Below the pieces are notes generated by a model that was given only the letters and a program-made list of their open reading frames with translations, was not told the origin of the DNA and ran no database searches. Source: Nanobdellota archaeon (GTDB taxonomy: Archaea > Nanobdellota > Nanobdellia > SCGC-AAA011-G17 > ARS1403). From it: a DNA stretch of 12,232 bases. The position numbers were made by a program, and so were the translations under genes. Location: NCBI GenBank assembly GCA_018831025.1, contig JAHJRB010000004.1, positions 1 to 12,232 of the forward strand, read 5' to 3'. Positions 1-7,085 of this stretch are shown here, one piece after another (position 1 is the stretch's first letter; each line of letters begins with the position of its first letter).

Positions 1-7
1 AAAAATT

Positions 8-90
8 TGCGGGAGACAGGATTTGAACCTGCGTAGACACTAAGTCACTAGGTCCTAAGCCTAGCCCATTTTCCGCTCTGGCACTCCCGC
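8..90 (-). tRNA. tRNA-Leu (anticodon UAG)
   Basis: Reading the minus strand from 90 down, the acceptor arm GCGGGAG pairs with CTCCCGC. The anticodon stem is CTAGG/CCTAG with loop CTTAGGA, which gives anticodon UAG at 55-57. A long type II variable arm precedes a T arm of CAGG...CCTG around TTCAAAT. Discriminator A73 is at position 8, as expected for leucine. CCA is not encoded (the plus-strand bases 5-7 are att), so the 3' end would need RNase Z cleavage and CCA addition; an RNase Z gene lies at 4594-5493. No intron is seen: the anticodon loop is a normal seven bases. Confidence 0.96.
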
Positions 91-150
91 GTCACACTTT
101 AAAGAAAAGTGGAGTCAAAAATAGATAAGATAATTTGGTTTAAAAAAGTT

Positions 151-158
151 TTTATATT
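151..158 (+). promoter_or_regulatory. TATA box of the 87-aa membrane protein gene
   Basis: TTTATATT, preceded by the A-rich BRE-like stretch TTTAAAAAAG, is centred 25-26 nt before the ATG at 180. This spacing predicts a leaderless transcript. Confidence 0.6.
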
Positions 159-179
159 AGTTAACACTAATGCTTCTAT

Positions 180-443
180 ATGGGAGCTATAACAGATTTA
201 ATTGAGCTATTAATTGGGGTTGTTGTATTACCTAGAGCAATTCTTTTTGGCTGGATTTTATTTGCAGCTTCTTTTGGTTTGATTAATGTTTTCTTATCAT
301 TAATTGCTCAGATTTTAATTTTAGCTGTCTTAGTTTACCTTTTTTTTAATTTTAGAAGACTTATTGCTTATGGACTTATTATTGCAATCTTAGGAAATAT
401 ACTAGATTTTTTAATTAATTTTATCGGTTTTAGTTTAGTTTAA
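180..443 (+). CDS. small three-pass membrane protein, unknown function
   Basis: 87 residues, almost entirely hydrophobic. Three membrane segments can be drawn, at about residues 7-28, 33-58 and 62-85, with a short basic loop FRR around 58-60. No catalytic or binding motif is recognised. The ATG at 180 is supported by a TATA box 25-26 nt upstream and there is no Shine-Dalgarno sequence, so the message is probably leaderless. The stop codon (441-443) abuts the stop codon of convergent rpl37e (444-446) with no base between. It could be a small membrane chaperone or holin-like protein, but nothing in the sequence allows a functional call. That it is a real gene rests on the promoter spacing, the clean frame and membrane-protein composition. 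Confidence 0.7.
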   Translation: MGAITDLIELLIGVVVLPRAILFGWILFAASFGLINVFLSLIAQILILAVLVYLFFNFRRLIAYGLIIAILGNILDFLINFIGFSLV

Positions 444-626
444 TTATTTTTTCTTTGAAGTGTTTCTTTTATTCCAGGAATACCTTCTTAATTTAGAAGA
501 GTTACCAAAGCCACAGCTAGAACAATGTTTTTTGCTTGCATGGTAAGTTGGCTTGCCGCAGCGTCTACATCGGATGTGAGTCTTTCCGCTAGACTTTTTT
601 CCCATAGAAGGGGTTCCTTTTGTCAT
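444..626 (-). CDS. rpl37e: large subunit ribosomal protein eL37 (L37e)
   Basis: 60 residues, the normal archaeal length. It begins MTKGTPSMGKK, the hallmark N-terminus of eL37. The zinc ribbon is formed by C20-x2-C23 and C35-x2-C38, followed by the family signature GFG...RRYSW. It binds 23S rRNA in the large subunit. It starts two bases after the lsm stop codon and is probably cotranscribed with lsm; the lsm-rpl37e pair is a widely conserved archaeal operon. No Shine-Dalgarno sequence precedes it, so translation may be coupled to lsm. Confidence 0.97.
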   Translation of the reverse strand: MTKGTPSMGKKSSGKTHIRCRRCGKPTYHASKKHCSSCGFGNSSKLRRYSWNKRNTSKKK

Positions 627-628
627 TT

Positions 629-859
629 TTATTCAACTGAAGGAGAAATTAATATTATTGTGTCCCCACGTACAAATAAGTTGCCGAGTTTTCTTATTAA
701 CTGGCCGTCTTGATGTTCTTCAGCTTCTTCTAGTACAGTGTTGATATGAACGTCAAATGCTTTTAATTTACCTATAATTGTTTTTCCGTTCTTAAGTTCA
801 AGCATAACTTTCTTATTACGGGCTTCATTTAATGCGTCTAATGGTCTTAATGCTTCCAT
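629..859 (-). CDS. lsm: archaeal Sm-like RNA-binding protein (SmAP/Lsm)
   Basis: 76 residues, the full length of an archaeal Sm protein. The Sm1 motif spans about residues 6-45 and contains D36-x-H38-x-N40 (FDVHIN), the uridine-binding loop. The Sm2 motif contains LFVRGDTI with R64-G65-D66. Proteins of this family form heptameric rings that bind U-rich RNA. The gene heads the lsm-rpl37e operon, divergent from rps8e. The start at 859 is supported by a strong G-rich Shine-Dalgarno sequence AGGGGGT (873-867), seven bases upstream. Confidence 0.96.
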   Translation of the reverse strand: MEALRPLDALNEARNKKVMLELKNGKTIIGKLKAFDVHINTVLEEAEEHQDGQLIRKLGNLFVRGDTIILISPSVE

Positions 860-866
860 ATTTTTT

Positions 867-873
867 ACCCCCT
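867..873 (-). promoter_or_regulatory. G-rich Shine-Dalgarno sequence of lsm
   Basis: On the minus strand AGGGGGT lies seven bases before the lsm ATG. It can pair along all seven positions with the conserved 16S rRNA tail ACCUCCU if one G-U pair is allowed. It fixes the lsm start and implies a transcript with a leader. Confidence 0.65.
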
Positions 874-902
874 AAAATATACTATGAATTAAAAAGCGAA
901 AG

Positions 903-911
903 TATTTAAAT
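903..911. promoter_or_regulatory. TATA box probably shared by divergent lsm and rps8e
   Basis: TATTTAAAT contains the palindrome ATTTAAAT. On the plus strand it follows GCGAAAG (BRE-like) and predicts a start about 5 nt before the rps8e ATG at 938. On the minus strand it follows an A-rich stretch (AAAAAAAC) and predicts a leader of about 23 nt, long enough to contain the lsm Shine-Dalgarno sequence. Confidence 0.5.
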
Positions 912-937
912 GTTTTTTTATCCTTCTAAAGAGTAAA

Positions 938-1315
938 ATGGCAGTATCCCAATACAGATCAAAAAGAAAAGTAAGTGGCGGAGTTTATATTAGACTCAGG
1001 AAGAAAAGAAAATTTGAATTAGGAAGAGTTTTTAGAGAAACTAAGGTTGGAGAGACTAAGAAAAAAACTTTAAGAGGAAAAGGCGGAGCTGTAAAAACTA
1101 CTTTGTTAAGGTGCAATGTTGCTAATATTTTTGACGGTAAAAAGTATAAAAAAGCAAAAATAACTTCTGTAATTGAGAATAAAGCTAATAGGCACTTTGT
1201 TAGAAGAAATATTTTAACTAAAGGAGCTGTTGTAGAGACAGAATTAGGAAAAGCTAAAGTTGTTAGTAGACCTGGACAAGAAGGAACTATTAATGCTGTC
1301 CTTGTGGAAAAGTAA
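938..1315 (+). CDS. rps8e: small subunit ribosomal protein eS8 (S8e)
   Basis: 125 residues, the typical archaeal S8e length, shorter than the eukaryotic form. The N-terminus MAVSQYRSKRKVSGG corresponds to the family start (…RS.RK.SGG) and the C-terminus GQEGTINAVLVEK is also characteristic. It is highly basic, and the conserved core …ANRHFVRRNILTKGAVVET is present. It is a 30S subunit component that contacts 16S rRNA. It is monocistronic, divergent from lsm, and ends 82 nt before the TFB start. A T-rich stretch after the stop (1320-1338) could terminate transcription. Confidence 0.96.
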   Translation: MAVSQYRSKRKVSGGVYIRLRKKRKFELGRVFRETKVGETKKKTLRGKGGAVKTTLLRCNVANIFDGKKYKKAKITSVIENKANRHFVRRNILTKGAVVETELGKAKVVSRPGQEGTINAVLVEK

Positions 1316-1343
1316 CTGATTCTATTTATATTATTTTAGAAAC

Positions 1344-1392
1344 ATTTAAATACCCCATTTTGTAGTTATTTATAAAGCTTATGTTGGGGGGT
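1344..1392 (+). promoter_or_regulatory. TFB promoter and Shine-Dalgarno sequence
   Basis: ATTTAAAT (1344-1351), preceded by GAAAC, predicts a start near 1373 and a leader of about 24 nt. That leader contains GGGGGGT (1386-1392), five bases before the ATG and able to pair with the 16S tail using G-U pairs. A second TATA-like element, TTTATAAA (1369-1376), sits 25 nt before the ATG and could instead give a leaderless form. Confidence 0.5.
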
Positions 1393-1397
1393 TTAAA

Positions 1398-3863
1398 ATG
1401 GCAGCAAGCACTTATGTTAAAAAATGTCCAGAGTGCGGGGGTATAAATTTAAGCCTGAATAAGGACAGAGGGGAGATTATCTGTAAAGATTGTGGATTAG
1501 TTATCGAAGAAAAGATGATCGACTTCGGTCAAGAGTGGAGAGAATTTGATTCTGATCAAGCTGCTTCCAGAAGAAGAACTGGAGCTCCTATGACTTATTC
1601 CGTAGATAGTGAAGAACCAATTGTTATTAAAAAAAATAATAAAATTAGCATTGTTAAAATTGGAAAATTTGTTGATGAGCTATTAGCTGAGAGGAATAGT
1701 TTTATTAGGAAAGAGGGAAATGTAGAGTATGTTCCTATTGAGGATTTTGAGTGTGTTGCATTTGATAAAAATAATGAAATTAAATTTAAAAAAATAAGTG
1801 AAGTTTCTAGACATACTTGTGATGAAGTATATGAAATCTTATTGGAAAGCGGGAAAAAAGTTAAAGTTACTGGGAATCATAGTTTATTTGGTTTTGAGAA
1901 TAATGAAATAAAATCCATTAAAGTAAGTGAGCTAAAGGAAAATGATTTTGTTATTGCTCCTAAAGAGATTCCCTTAATCGAGGAAATTAAAGAATTGAAT
2001 ATTTTAGATGAATTTATAATTTTAGGGAAGAAATATCCTTCGCTATATTTAAGAAATTTTTCTGATGAAAAGTTATTCGAGAAATTAAAAAAATTAGATA
2101 ACGAAGTATTGAAAGGAAGAATTAAGAATTGGAAGAGGTATAATACAATCCCTTTATGGATTTTTAATGAATTTTCTAGAGAGGTTAACATTTATGACTA
2201 TTGTTTAGAAGATTGTAGTATTGGTATTTACAGTGGAAGATCTGAATTACCTTTGAAAATAGGTTTAAATAAAAACTTTATGAGGTTATTGGGTTTTCTT
2301 GTTGCTGAGGGGAACATAAGGGAAAATCATGTAGTATTTTCTTTTGGAAGTCATGAAGAAGATTATATTAGAGAAATTAAGGATACTATGAAAAATTTCT
2401 TTAAAGTTAGTGATTCTGTTTTTATTAAAGATACTTCTGCTGTTCAGATACAGTTCAATAGTAAACTTTTGAGTATTTTGTTTAGAGATATTTTAAAAAC
2501 CGGCGCAAATGCACATCTGAAGAGAGTTCCTGAATTAGTTTATTCTGTTCCTAAAGAACTCAAAGAAGAGTTTTTGAAGGCTTATGTACAAGGCGATGGA
2601 AGCAAGGTAATTATCGATCATGAAGGACTTAGACCTGATGTTTGTATAGCTACTAATTCTGTTAGTGAAGATTTAACTAATGATTTTTTGTTATTGTATT
2701 CCCAATTAGGGATTCATGCAAATTATCAAGAAGCATTTATTAAGGGAAAGGTTATGAAAAAAACAGGACAATATATTTCCGATACGGTGAGTAAAAGAGC
2801 TTTAATTAAAAATCCGGATAGTGCATATAATCTTGGTTTCTTGAAAGATAAACCTAAAGAAAATAAGGGCAAAGGTGCTATTGAGACTTTTGTACCAGTT
2901 CCTGAAAAATATAAGAAAGAATGGAAGTATAGAAAAAGGATAAGGATCAATAGAGGTTTAGCATTAGACATAGCTAAGAAATATAACGATAATAAATTGA
3001 TGAAGACTGCTAATGCACCTTTTTTATATCTAAGGGTTAAAAGTTTAAATAAAATGAAATCAAGTACTGGCTATGCATATGATTTAACCGTTCCTGGATA
3101 TGAAAACTTTGTGGGGGGCAGAGGAGGAATATTCCTACATAATACTAAATATGACAGAGGTCTTGGGACTGATGTCGGCAGGAAATCTGATATTTATAGA
3201 TTAGAAGGAAGAGATAGAAATAGATTCTTTAGATTAAGAAAATGGCAGCATAGAATTTCAACTGCTATTGAAAGAAACTTAAAATTAGCTTTAGCTGAAT
3301 TAAAAAGAGTTTCTAGTTATTTGAAATTAACTAAAGCTGTTGAAGAAGAAAGTGCTAGGATTTATACATTAGCTGTTCAAAGAGGTCTTGTTAGAGGAAG
3401 AAGTATGGAAAGCGTAGTAGCTGGAGCACTTTATGCTGCATGCAGAAGACATGAAGTTCCTAGAACACTTGATGAACTAAGTGAAGCTAGTGGTATAGAT
3501 AAAAAAGAAATTGGAAGAACTTATAGGTTTGTTACAAGAGAATTAGGAATTAGAATTTTACCTAGTAATCCAATAGATTATATTGCTAGATTTGCAACTT
3601 CCTTAAAATTAAGTGCAGATACACAAACTAAATCTGTTGAGATTTTAGAAAAAGCCCAGAATAGTGAATTAACTAGTGGAAGAGGTCCTACTGGAATTGC
3701 TGCAGCTAGTTTGTATGTAGCAGCGCTTATAAATAATGAAAAGAGAACTCAGAGAGAAGTTGCTGATGTTGCTGGAGTAACTGAAGTTACTATCAGAAAT
3801 AGGTATAAAGAGTTACTTAAAAAACTTAAATTAGATACTAAGGTTAAAAAGAAAAGAAGATAA
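1398..3863 (+). CDS. tfb: transcription initiation factor B (TFB) precursor with an intein
   Basis: TFB recruits RNA polymerase to TBP-bound promoters. The 821-residue precursor is a normal TFB of about 306 residues interrupted by a 515-residue intein (residues 68-582). N-extein: zinc ribbon C10-x2-C13 and C29-x2-C32, then the B-reader ending RRRTGAPMTY at residue 67. C-extein: TKYDRGLGTD... (B-linker), then two cyclin repeats. The first begins around RLRKWQHRI and the second carries SGRGPTGIAAASLY and the helix-turn-helix REVADVAGVTEVTIRNRY that reads the BRE. The start follows a G-rich Shine-Dalgarno sequence. The stop is one base before the next gene, so TFB heads a likely three-gene operon. 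Functional TFB requires protein splicing. Confidence 0.97.
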   Translation: MAASTYVKKCPECGGINLSLNKDRGEIICKDCGLVIEEKMIDFGQEWREFDSDQAASRRRTGAPMTYSVDSEEPIVIKKNNKISIVKIGKFVDELLAERNSFIRKEGNVEYVPIEDFECVAFDKNNEIKFKKISEVSRHTCDEVYEILLESGKKVKVTGNHSLFGFENNEIKSIKVSELKENDFVIAPKEIPLIEEIKELNILDEFIILGKKYPSLYLRNFSDEKLFEKLKKLDNEVLKGRIKNWKRYNTIPLWIFNEFSREVNIYDYCLEDCSIGIYSGRSELPLKIGLNKNFMRLLGFLVAEGNIRENHVVFSFGSHEEDYIREIKDTMKNFFKVSDSVFIKDTSAVQIQFNSKLLSILFRDILKTGANAHLKRVPELVYSVPKELKEEFLKAYVQGDGSKVIIDHEGLRPDVCIATNSVSEDLTNDFLLLYSQLGIHANYQEAFIKGKVMKKTGQYISDTVSKRALIKNPDSAYNLGFLKDKPKENKGKGAIETFVPVPEKYKKEWKYRKRIRINRGLALDIAKKYNDNKLMKTANAPFLYLRVKSLNKMKSSTGYAYDLTVPGYENFVGGRGGIFLHNTKYDRGLGTDVGRKSDIYRLEGRDRNRFFRLRKWQHRISTAIERNLKLALAELKRVSSYLKLTKAVEEESARIYTLAVQRGLVRGRSMESVVAGALYAACRRHEVPRTLDELSEASGIDKKEIGRTYRFVTRELGIRILPSNPIDYIARFATSLKLSADTQTKSVEILEKAQNSELTSGRGPTGIAAASLYVAALINNEKRTQREVADVAGVTEVTIRNRYKELLKKLKLDTKVKKKRR
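1599..3143 (+). mobile_element. intein with LAGLIDADG homing endonuclease in TFB
   Basis: In-frame insertion of 515 codons between Tyr67 and Thr583 of the precursor. Intein numbering: Ser1 nucleophile (SVDSEEPI), block B T91-G-N-H94, first LAGLIDADG helix LLGFLVAEG (230-238, acidic E237), second FLKAYVQGDG (325-334, acidic D333), block F YAYDLTV (492-498) and block G His514-Asn515, followed by Thr as the +1 nucleophile. All splicing residues and both endonuclease acids are present, so the element looks active for splicing and possibly homing. The size is typical of a full-length two-motif intein. An intein in TFB is known from Methanocaldococcus jannaschii; whether it occupies the same site needs an alignment. 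Confidence 0.95.
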
Positions 3864-3864
3864 A

Positions 3865-4131
3865 ATGTTTCAAGAAATGGATGAGATTATATCTGATGTA
3901 GGGTTTCCTGATGAAGTTTTATTAGCAATGGTTAAAAGTGATTCTAGATTAAGCAGAGAAGAAGCAGAGGCATATATTAGAGGATTAAGACAGGCTATAA
4001 AAGAAGGGATAAATCCTTTTAGAAATTATTGTTTATTACACTCTAGTTTGTATGGTGGAAGAACTGTTTTCACTTTAGGGAATTTTACAGATTATGGTTG
4101 GGAAAATTTTAGAGAAAGATTATTAAATTAA
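3865..4131 (+). CDS. hypothetical protein in the TFB operon (88 aa)
   Basis: 88 residues, no family recognised. It is soluble and mostly helical, with a strongly charged middle (DSRLSREEAEAYIRGLRQ, about residues 26-43) and an aromatic C-terminal part (YGGRTVFTLGNFTDYGW). There is no signal peptide or membrane segment. The ATG follows the TFB stop by a single base and the gene itself ends one base before the next ATG, so the three genes are almost certainly cotranscribed. No Shine-Dalgarno sequence is obvious, so translational coupling to TFB is likely. The tight linkage suggests, but does not show, coordinated expression with TFB. Confidence 0.72.
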   Translation: MFQEMDEIISDVGFPDEVLLAMVKSDSRLSREEAEAYIRGLRQAIKEGINPFRNYCLLHSSLYGGRTVFTLGNFTDYGWENFRERLLN

Positions 4132-4132
4132 A

Positions 4133-4597
4133 ATGAATAATGATTTATTAAAGGAAATTGCAGGTGAAGTTTATATGCCTGTATGTAATTCTGTTATGTC
4201 TCAAAATTCTGGATTATATGGAGAAGCTAATGTTTGTCATTCTCTTAATGCTTATTCTATTGAACTTGAAAGTGCTTTGTTTGATGATCGTGTCGCTTTA
4301 ATGAGAAGTGATGATGCTAGATGTGTATCTTTAAGAGCATTTGCTATGGGTGACCATCATCGAAGAGATTATACCCCTAAAGTTAGGACTCATCTAGGTC
4401 TTTTAACTTTTGATGATTGGAAATTTATTTTTGAATATATTACAGAAATTAAATTTGAAATTGAAAATACCGAACCTGATGAAAAATTACCAGTAAATCA
4501 GACAGAGGTTATTAGACTTAGAGATGATTTTGAAGATTTTTTAGATAATATAAGAAACATTTGTCCTGAGAGGAGAAGTGTTATTTCAGTTAATTAA
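4133..4597 (+). CDS. hypothetical protein in the TFB operon (154 aa)
   Basis: 154 residues, unknown family. The N-terminal half contains three Cys (C18, C35 and C64) and the cluster GDHHRRDY at about residues 73-80. These could bind metal, but there is no CxxC pair to support that. The C-terminal half is acidic (…EFEIENTEPDEK, RDDFEDFLDNIRN) and predicted helical. No membrane segment or signal peptide. It begins one base after the preceding stop and closes the apparent TFB operon. Its stop codon overlaps the stop codon of convergent RNase Z in the shared TTAA at 4594-4597. Confidence 0.72.
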   Translation: MNNDLLKEIAGEVYMPVCNSVMSQNSGLYGEANVCHSLNAYSIELESALFDDRVALMRSDDARCVSLRAFAMGDHHRRDYTPKVRTHLGLLTFDDWKFIFEYITEIKFEIENTEPDEKLPVNQTEVIRLRDDFEDFLDNIRNICPERRSVISVN

Positions 4598-5493
4598 ATT
4601 TTAATTTCCATAAAATCTTTTGCTGTTTTTGTGTTCTTGAAAACTTTTTTTGCTTCAGATTCTAATGGTTTTAGGTCTTTATATCTTTGAGAGAAATGAG
4701 TTAATATTAATTCTTTTGAGTTTGAATCCTTTGCTAATCTTGCTGCTAATTCTGCGGTTAAATGCTTTCTTTGTTTTACTAAGTTGCTAAATTCATTACC
4801 CCAAGTAGATTCCGAGATTAGTAAATCAGAGTCTTTAGCAATGATTAATGCGTTTTTACATGGGGCAGTGTCTGAAATGAAAGTAATTTTTTTACCTTTT
4901 ATTGGAATTGTAGCTTTCTTTACTGTAATTTTTTTATCATTATAGATAATATCTTTTCCTTGTTGGAGTTTTCCTAATAATGGATGCTGTTTTAGGTTAA
5001 ATTTTTTTAAATAATCTAAATTAATTTTTAATCTGTCATTTTCTTTAAAACTATAAGCTAAAGTTGGAGCAATATGATCTAAGGGAACTGATTCTAAAGA
5101 AAAGTTTTTATCTTTGTAGAAAATCCCTTTTGAAACTTCTTTAACTTCATATTTTGCTCTTTCTTCAAAAACTACACCACTTAGTATGTTTTTAAGATAT
5201 TTTTTTGTTCCTTTTGGGCCATAAATTTGTAATGTTTTTTTATAATCATTAACTCCTAAATTTTGTATTAATCCTGGAATACCTAGAATATGGTCTCCAT
5301 GCCAATGCGTAATTAATAATTTAGTTACTTTATTTGGAGAGATGCCAGCTAGTCTAAATTGTCTTTGAGTTCCTTCTCCACAGTCTATTAAAATACCTTC
5401 ATTTTGGTACTGTAAAAAAATCGCTGAGTGATTTCTGGTCTTTGTCGGGATCATTGATGAGGTCCCTAAAAATGTTATCTTCATAATATACAT
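4594..5493 (-). CDS. rnz: ribonuclease Z (tRNA 3'-processing endonuclease)
   Basis: Metallo-beta-lactamase-fold endonuclease that cuts pre-tRNA after the discriminator base. 299 residues from the first ATG. Motifs: FLGTSSMIPTKTRNHSAI at the N-terminus, the zinc site H63-x-H65-x-D67-H68 (THWHGDH), H140 in PLDHIAP, D208 in FISDT, H244 in KHLTA and H266 in LTHFSQRY. The segment LKQHPLLGKLQQGKDI is characteristic of true RNase Z rather than other enzymes of the fold. Met4 (5484) gives the usual family start MKITFLG and lies about 30 nt from the TATA centre, whereas the first ATG is only about 20 nt away, so Met4 is the likelier start. Neither tRNA in this window encodes CCA, which fits a need for this enzyme. 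Divergent from endA. Confidence 0.96.
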   Translation of the reverse strand: MYIMKITFLGTSSMIPTKTRNHSAIFLQYQNEGILIDCGEGTQRQFRLAGISPNKVTKLLITHWHGDHILGIPGLIQNLGVNDYKKTLQIYGPKGTKKYLKNILSGVVFEERAKYEVKEVSKGIFYKDKNFSLESVPLDHIAPTLAYSFKENDRLKINLDYLKKFNLKQHPLLGKLQQGKDIIYNDKKITVKKATIPIKGKKITFISDTAPCKNALIIAKDSDLLISESTWGNEFSNLVKQRKHLTAELAARLAKDSNSKELILTHFSQRYKDLKPLESEAKKVFKNTKTAKDFMEIKI

Positions 5494-5509
5494 TGTAAAA
5501 GAAAGGTTT

Positions 5510-5517
5510 TTTAAATA
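5510..5517. promoter_or_regulatory. TATA-like box shared by divergent rnz and endA
   Basis: The plus strand reads TTTAAATA, centred 26-27 nt before the endA ATG at 5540 (leaderless). The minus strand reads TATTTAAA after the BRE-like CAAAAG and is centred about 30 nt before Met4 of rnz. It is the only good box in the 46 nt between the two starts, so both genes probably use it. Confidence 0.55.
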
Positions 5518-5539
5518 CTTTTGTTTTAAATTTTAAATT

Positions 5540-6103
5540 ATGCCTAAAAAGAAAATTGATGTTGAAAAAATTGAAATTAAGGAAAAAATAAATGCTGAGT
5601 TAGAAAGAGAAAGAGTTGTTGCTAATGTTTGTGATGAGGCTAATGTGCTGTATGATAAAAGCAGATTTGGAGAGAGAGTAGGAGAGAAATTTCAATATAG
5701 TTTTGTGGAAGGATTGTTTTTACTTGAAACTAAAAGAATGGATATAGTGGATAGTAAAAATAAAAAAATTAATTTTGATGATTTTGTTAAAAAAGCAAGA
5801 AGATATGAGAAGAACTTTTGGATTAGATATTGCGTTTTTAAGGATTTAAGATCAAGAGGGTATATTGTTAAAACTGCCTTAAAATTTGGTGCAGATTTTA
5901 GAGTATATGATCGGGGAGTTAAACCTGGAGATGATCATGCTAAATGGATAGTTTATCCTGTAAGTGAAACAACTAGTACTACTTGGTATGAATTTGCGGC
6001 TAAAAATAGGGTAGCACATAGCACCAGAAAGAATTTATTAATTGGGGTTGTTGATGATGAAGCAGAAGTGTCATTTTGGGAAGTTTCCTGGATAAGACCT
6101 TAA
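5540..6103 (+). CDS. endA: tRNA-splicing endonuclease EndA
   Basis: Cleaves bulge-helix-bulge (BHB) introns from precursor RNA. 187 residues, the size of the homotetrameric (alpha4) archaeal type. The catalytic triad is Y123 (FRVYDRG), H133 (GDDHAKWIV) and K164 (STRKNLLIGV). The spacing of 10 and 31 residues equals that of the M. jannaschii enzyme (Y115, H125, K156). The substrate-binding C-terminus VSFWEVSWIRP is intact. The N-terminal domain runs about residues 1-80 with YSFVEGLFLLE. I see no inserted loop of the kind that broadens specificity in crenarchaeal or ARMAN enzymes, so strict canonical BHB recognition is expected. Divergent from rnz, it makes a compact tRNA-maturation pair. A natural substrate, the tRNA-Met intron, is at 10005-10019. 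Confidence 0.96.
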   Translation: MPKKKIDVEKIEIKEKINAELERERVVANVCDEANVLYDKSRFGERVGEKFQYSFVEGLFLLETKRMDIVDSKNKKINFDDFVKKARRYEKNFWIRYCVFKDLRSRGYIVKTALKFGADFRVYDRGVKPGDDHAKWIVYPVSETTSTTWYEFAAKNRVAHSTRKNLLIGVVDDEAEVSFWEVSWIRP

Positions 6104-6129
6104 TTTCTATATTAGACTATAATAAAGTT

Positions 6130-6137
6130 TTTATAAA
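6130..6137 (+). promoter_or_regulatory. TATA box of the winged-helix protein gene
   Basis: TTTATAAA is centred 26-27 nt before the ATG at 6160, which predicts a leaderless transcript independent of endA. Confidence 0.6.
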
Positions 6138-6159
6138 TAACTAATACTTTTTATATTAA

Positions 6160-7047
6160 ATGGTGGATGTTGGTAAAAGAGATAGGGTTTTGAGTTTTGT
6201 TAAGGAAAAAGGGCCTGTTTTGCCTATTCAGATCTCTAAAGAGTTTAGTATTGATACTATGTTTAGTGGAGCGATGCTTTCTGAACTTGTTAATGAACGC
6301 AAGGTTTTTTCTACACAACATTTGAGAGTTGGAGGAAGCCCTGTTTATTATGCTCCTGGACAAGAAGCAAAATTAGAGAATTTTTTTAAATATCTTAATG
6401 AAAAAGATATTAGTACAATTACTACACTAAAAGAAAAGGGAATATTAGCTGATAAAAGTTGTAGTCCATTACAAAGAGTTTCTTATAGGATTGTTAAGGA
6501 TTTTGCTAAAAGCATCGTCTTAAGGAAAGATAATGATGATAAAGAAGTTTTTTGGAGATATTATTTAGTTGATGAAGATGCTGCAAAAGAGAAAATACTA
6601 GAGATGGTTAACAAAGTTGAGAAGAAGCCTGATAAGCAAAAAACAGTTGAAGAATTTAAGGAAAAAATCAAGGTAGAAAAAGAACCTAAGATTGTTAAAG
6701 AAGTTGAAAAACCGAAATTAGAAGAGCCATTGCTAAGAGAAATTGAAGAAGATATAGTTAAAGAATATTTTAGGACTAATGGAATGACTGTTTGGGAAGA
6801 GAAAGTTATTAGAAAGAAAAAAGAGATAAATTATATTGTTAGTTTTGATTCTAGAATTGGTACTTTGAAGTTTTTTGTTAAATTTAAGGATAAAAAAAGA
6901 TTAAACGAAGGGGATATTAGTCTAGCGTTTAATGATGCGGGGAACTTACCTTTGCTTTTTTTAAGTAAGGGAGATTTGAGTAAAACTGCTAAGAAATTAA
7001 TAGATGAGAAGTTTAAAGGGGGAATAATCTTTAAAAAATTGAAATAG
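6160..7047 (+). CDS. winged-helix DNA-binding protein with a distinct C-terminal domain
   Basis: 295 residues. Residues 1-70 read as a winged helix-turn-helix: helices around RVLSFVKEKGPVLP and ISKEFSIDTMFSGAMLSEL, then a wing ending GGSPVYYAPG. A middle helical region (75-150) leads into a Lys/Glu-rich linker (150-190, KVEKKPDKQ...EKPKLEEP). The C-terminal domain (190-295) has an alpha/beta pattern: INYIVSFDSRIGTLKFFVKF, KRLNEGDISLAF, LPLLFLSKGDL. The latter loosely resembles restriction-endonuclease-like folds (Asp in a strand, Lys in the next), but I cannot confirm a PD-(D/E)xK site. It is probably a DNA-binding regulator or nuclease-associated factor. It lies between endA and rps17e with its own promoter. 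Confidence 0.8.
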   Translation: MVDVGKRDRVLSFVKEKGPVLPIQISKEFSIDTMFSGAMLSELVNERKVFSTQHLRVGGSPVYYAPGQEAKLENFFKYLNEKDISTITTLKEKGILADKSCSPLQRVSYRIVKDFAKSIVLRKDNDDKEVFWRYYLVDEDAAKEKILEMVNKVEKKPDKQKTVEEFKEKIKVEKEPKIVKEVEKPKLEEPLLREIEEDIVKEYFRTNGMTVWEEKVIRKKKEINYIVSFDSRIGTLKFFVKFKDKKRLNEGDISLAFNDAGNLPLLFLSKGDLSKTAKKLIDEKFKGGIIFKKLK

Positions 7048-7052
7048 TAAGG

Positions 7053-7060
7053 TTTAAATA
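7053..7060 (+). promoter_or_regulatory. TATA box of rps17e
   Basis: TTTAAATA is centred about 29 nt before the ATG at 7086, giving a leader of only a few bases. Confidence 0.55.
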
Positions 7061-7085
7061 TTACTCTTTTGAATTTTCTTTTAAA

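Noticed and set aside
1877..2971. Two minus-strand open frames within the intein region.
   Set aside because: They are shadows of the intein coding strand with no promoters or domains.
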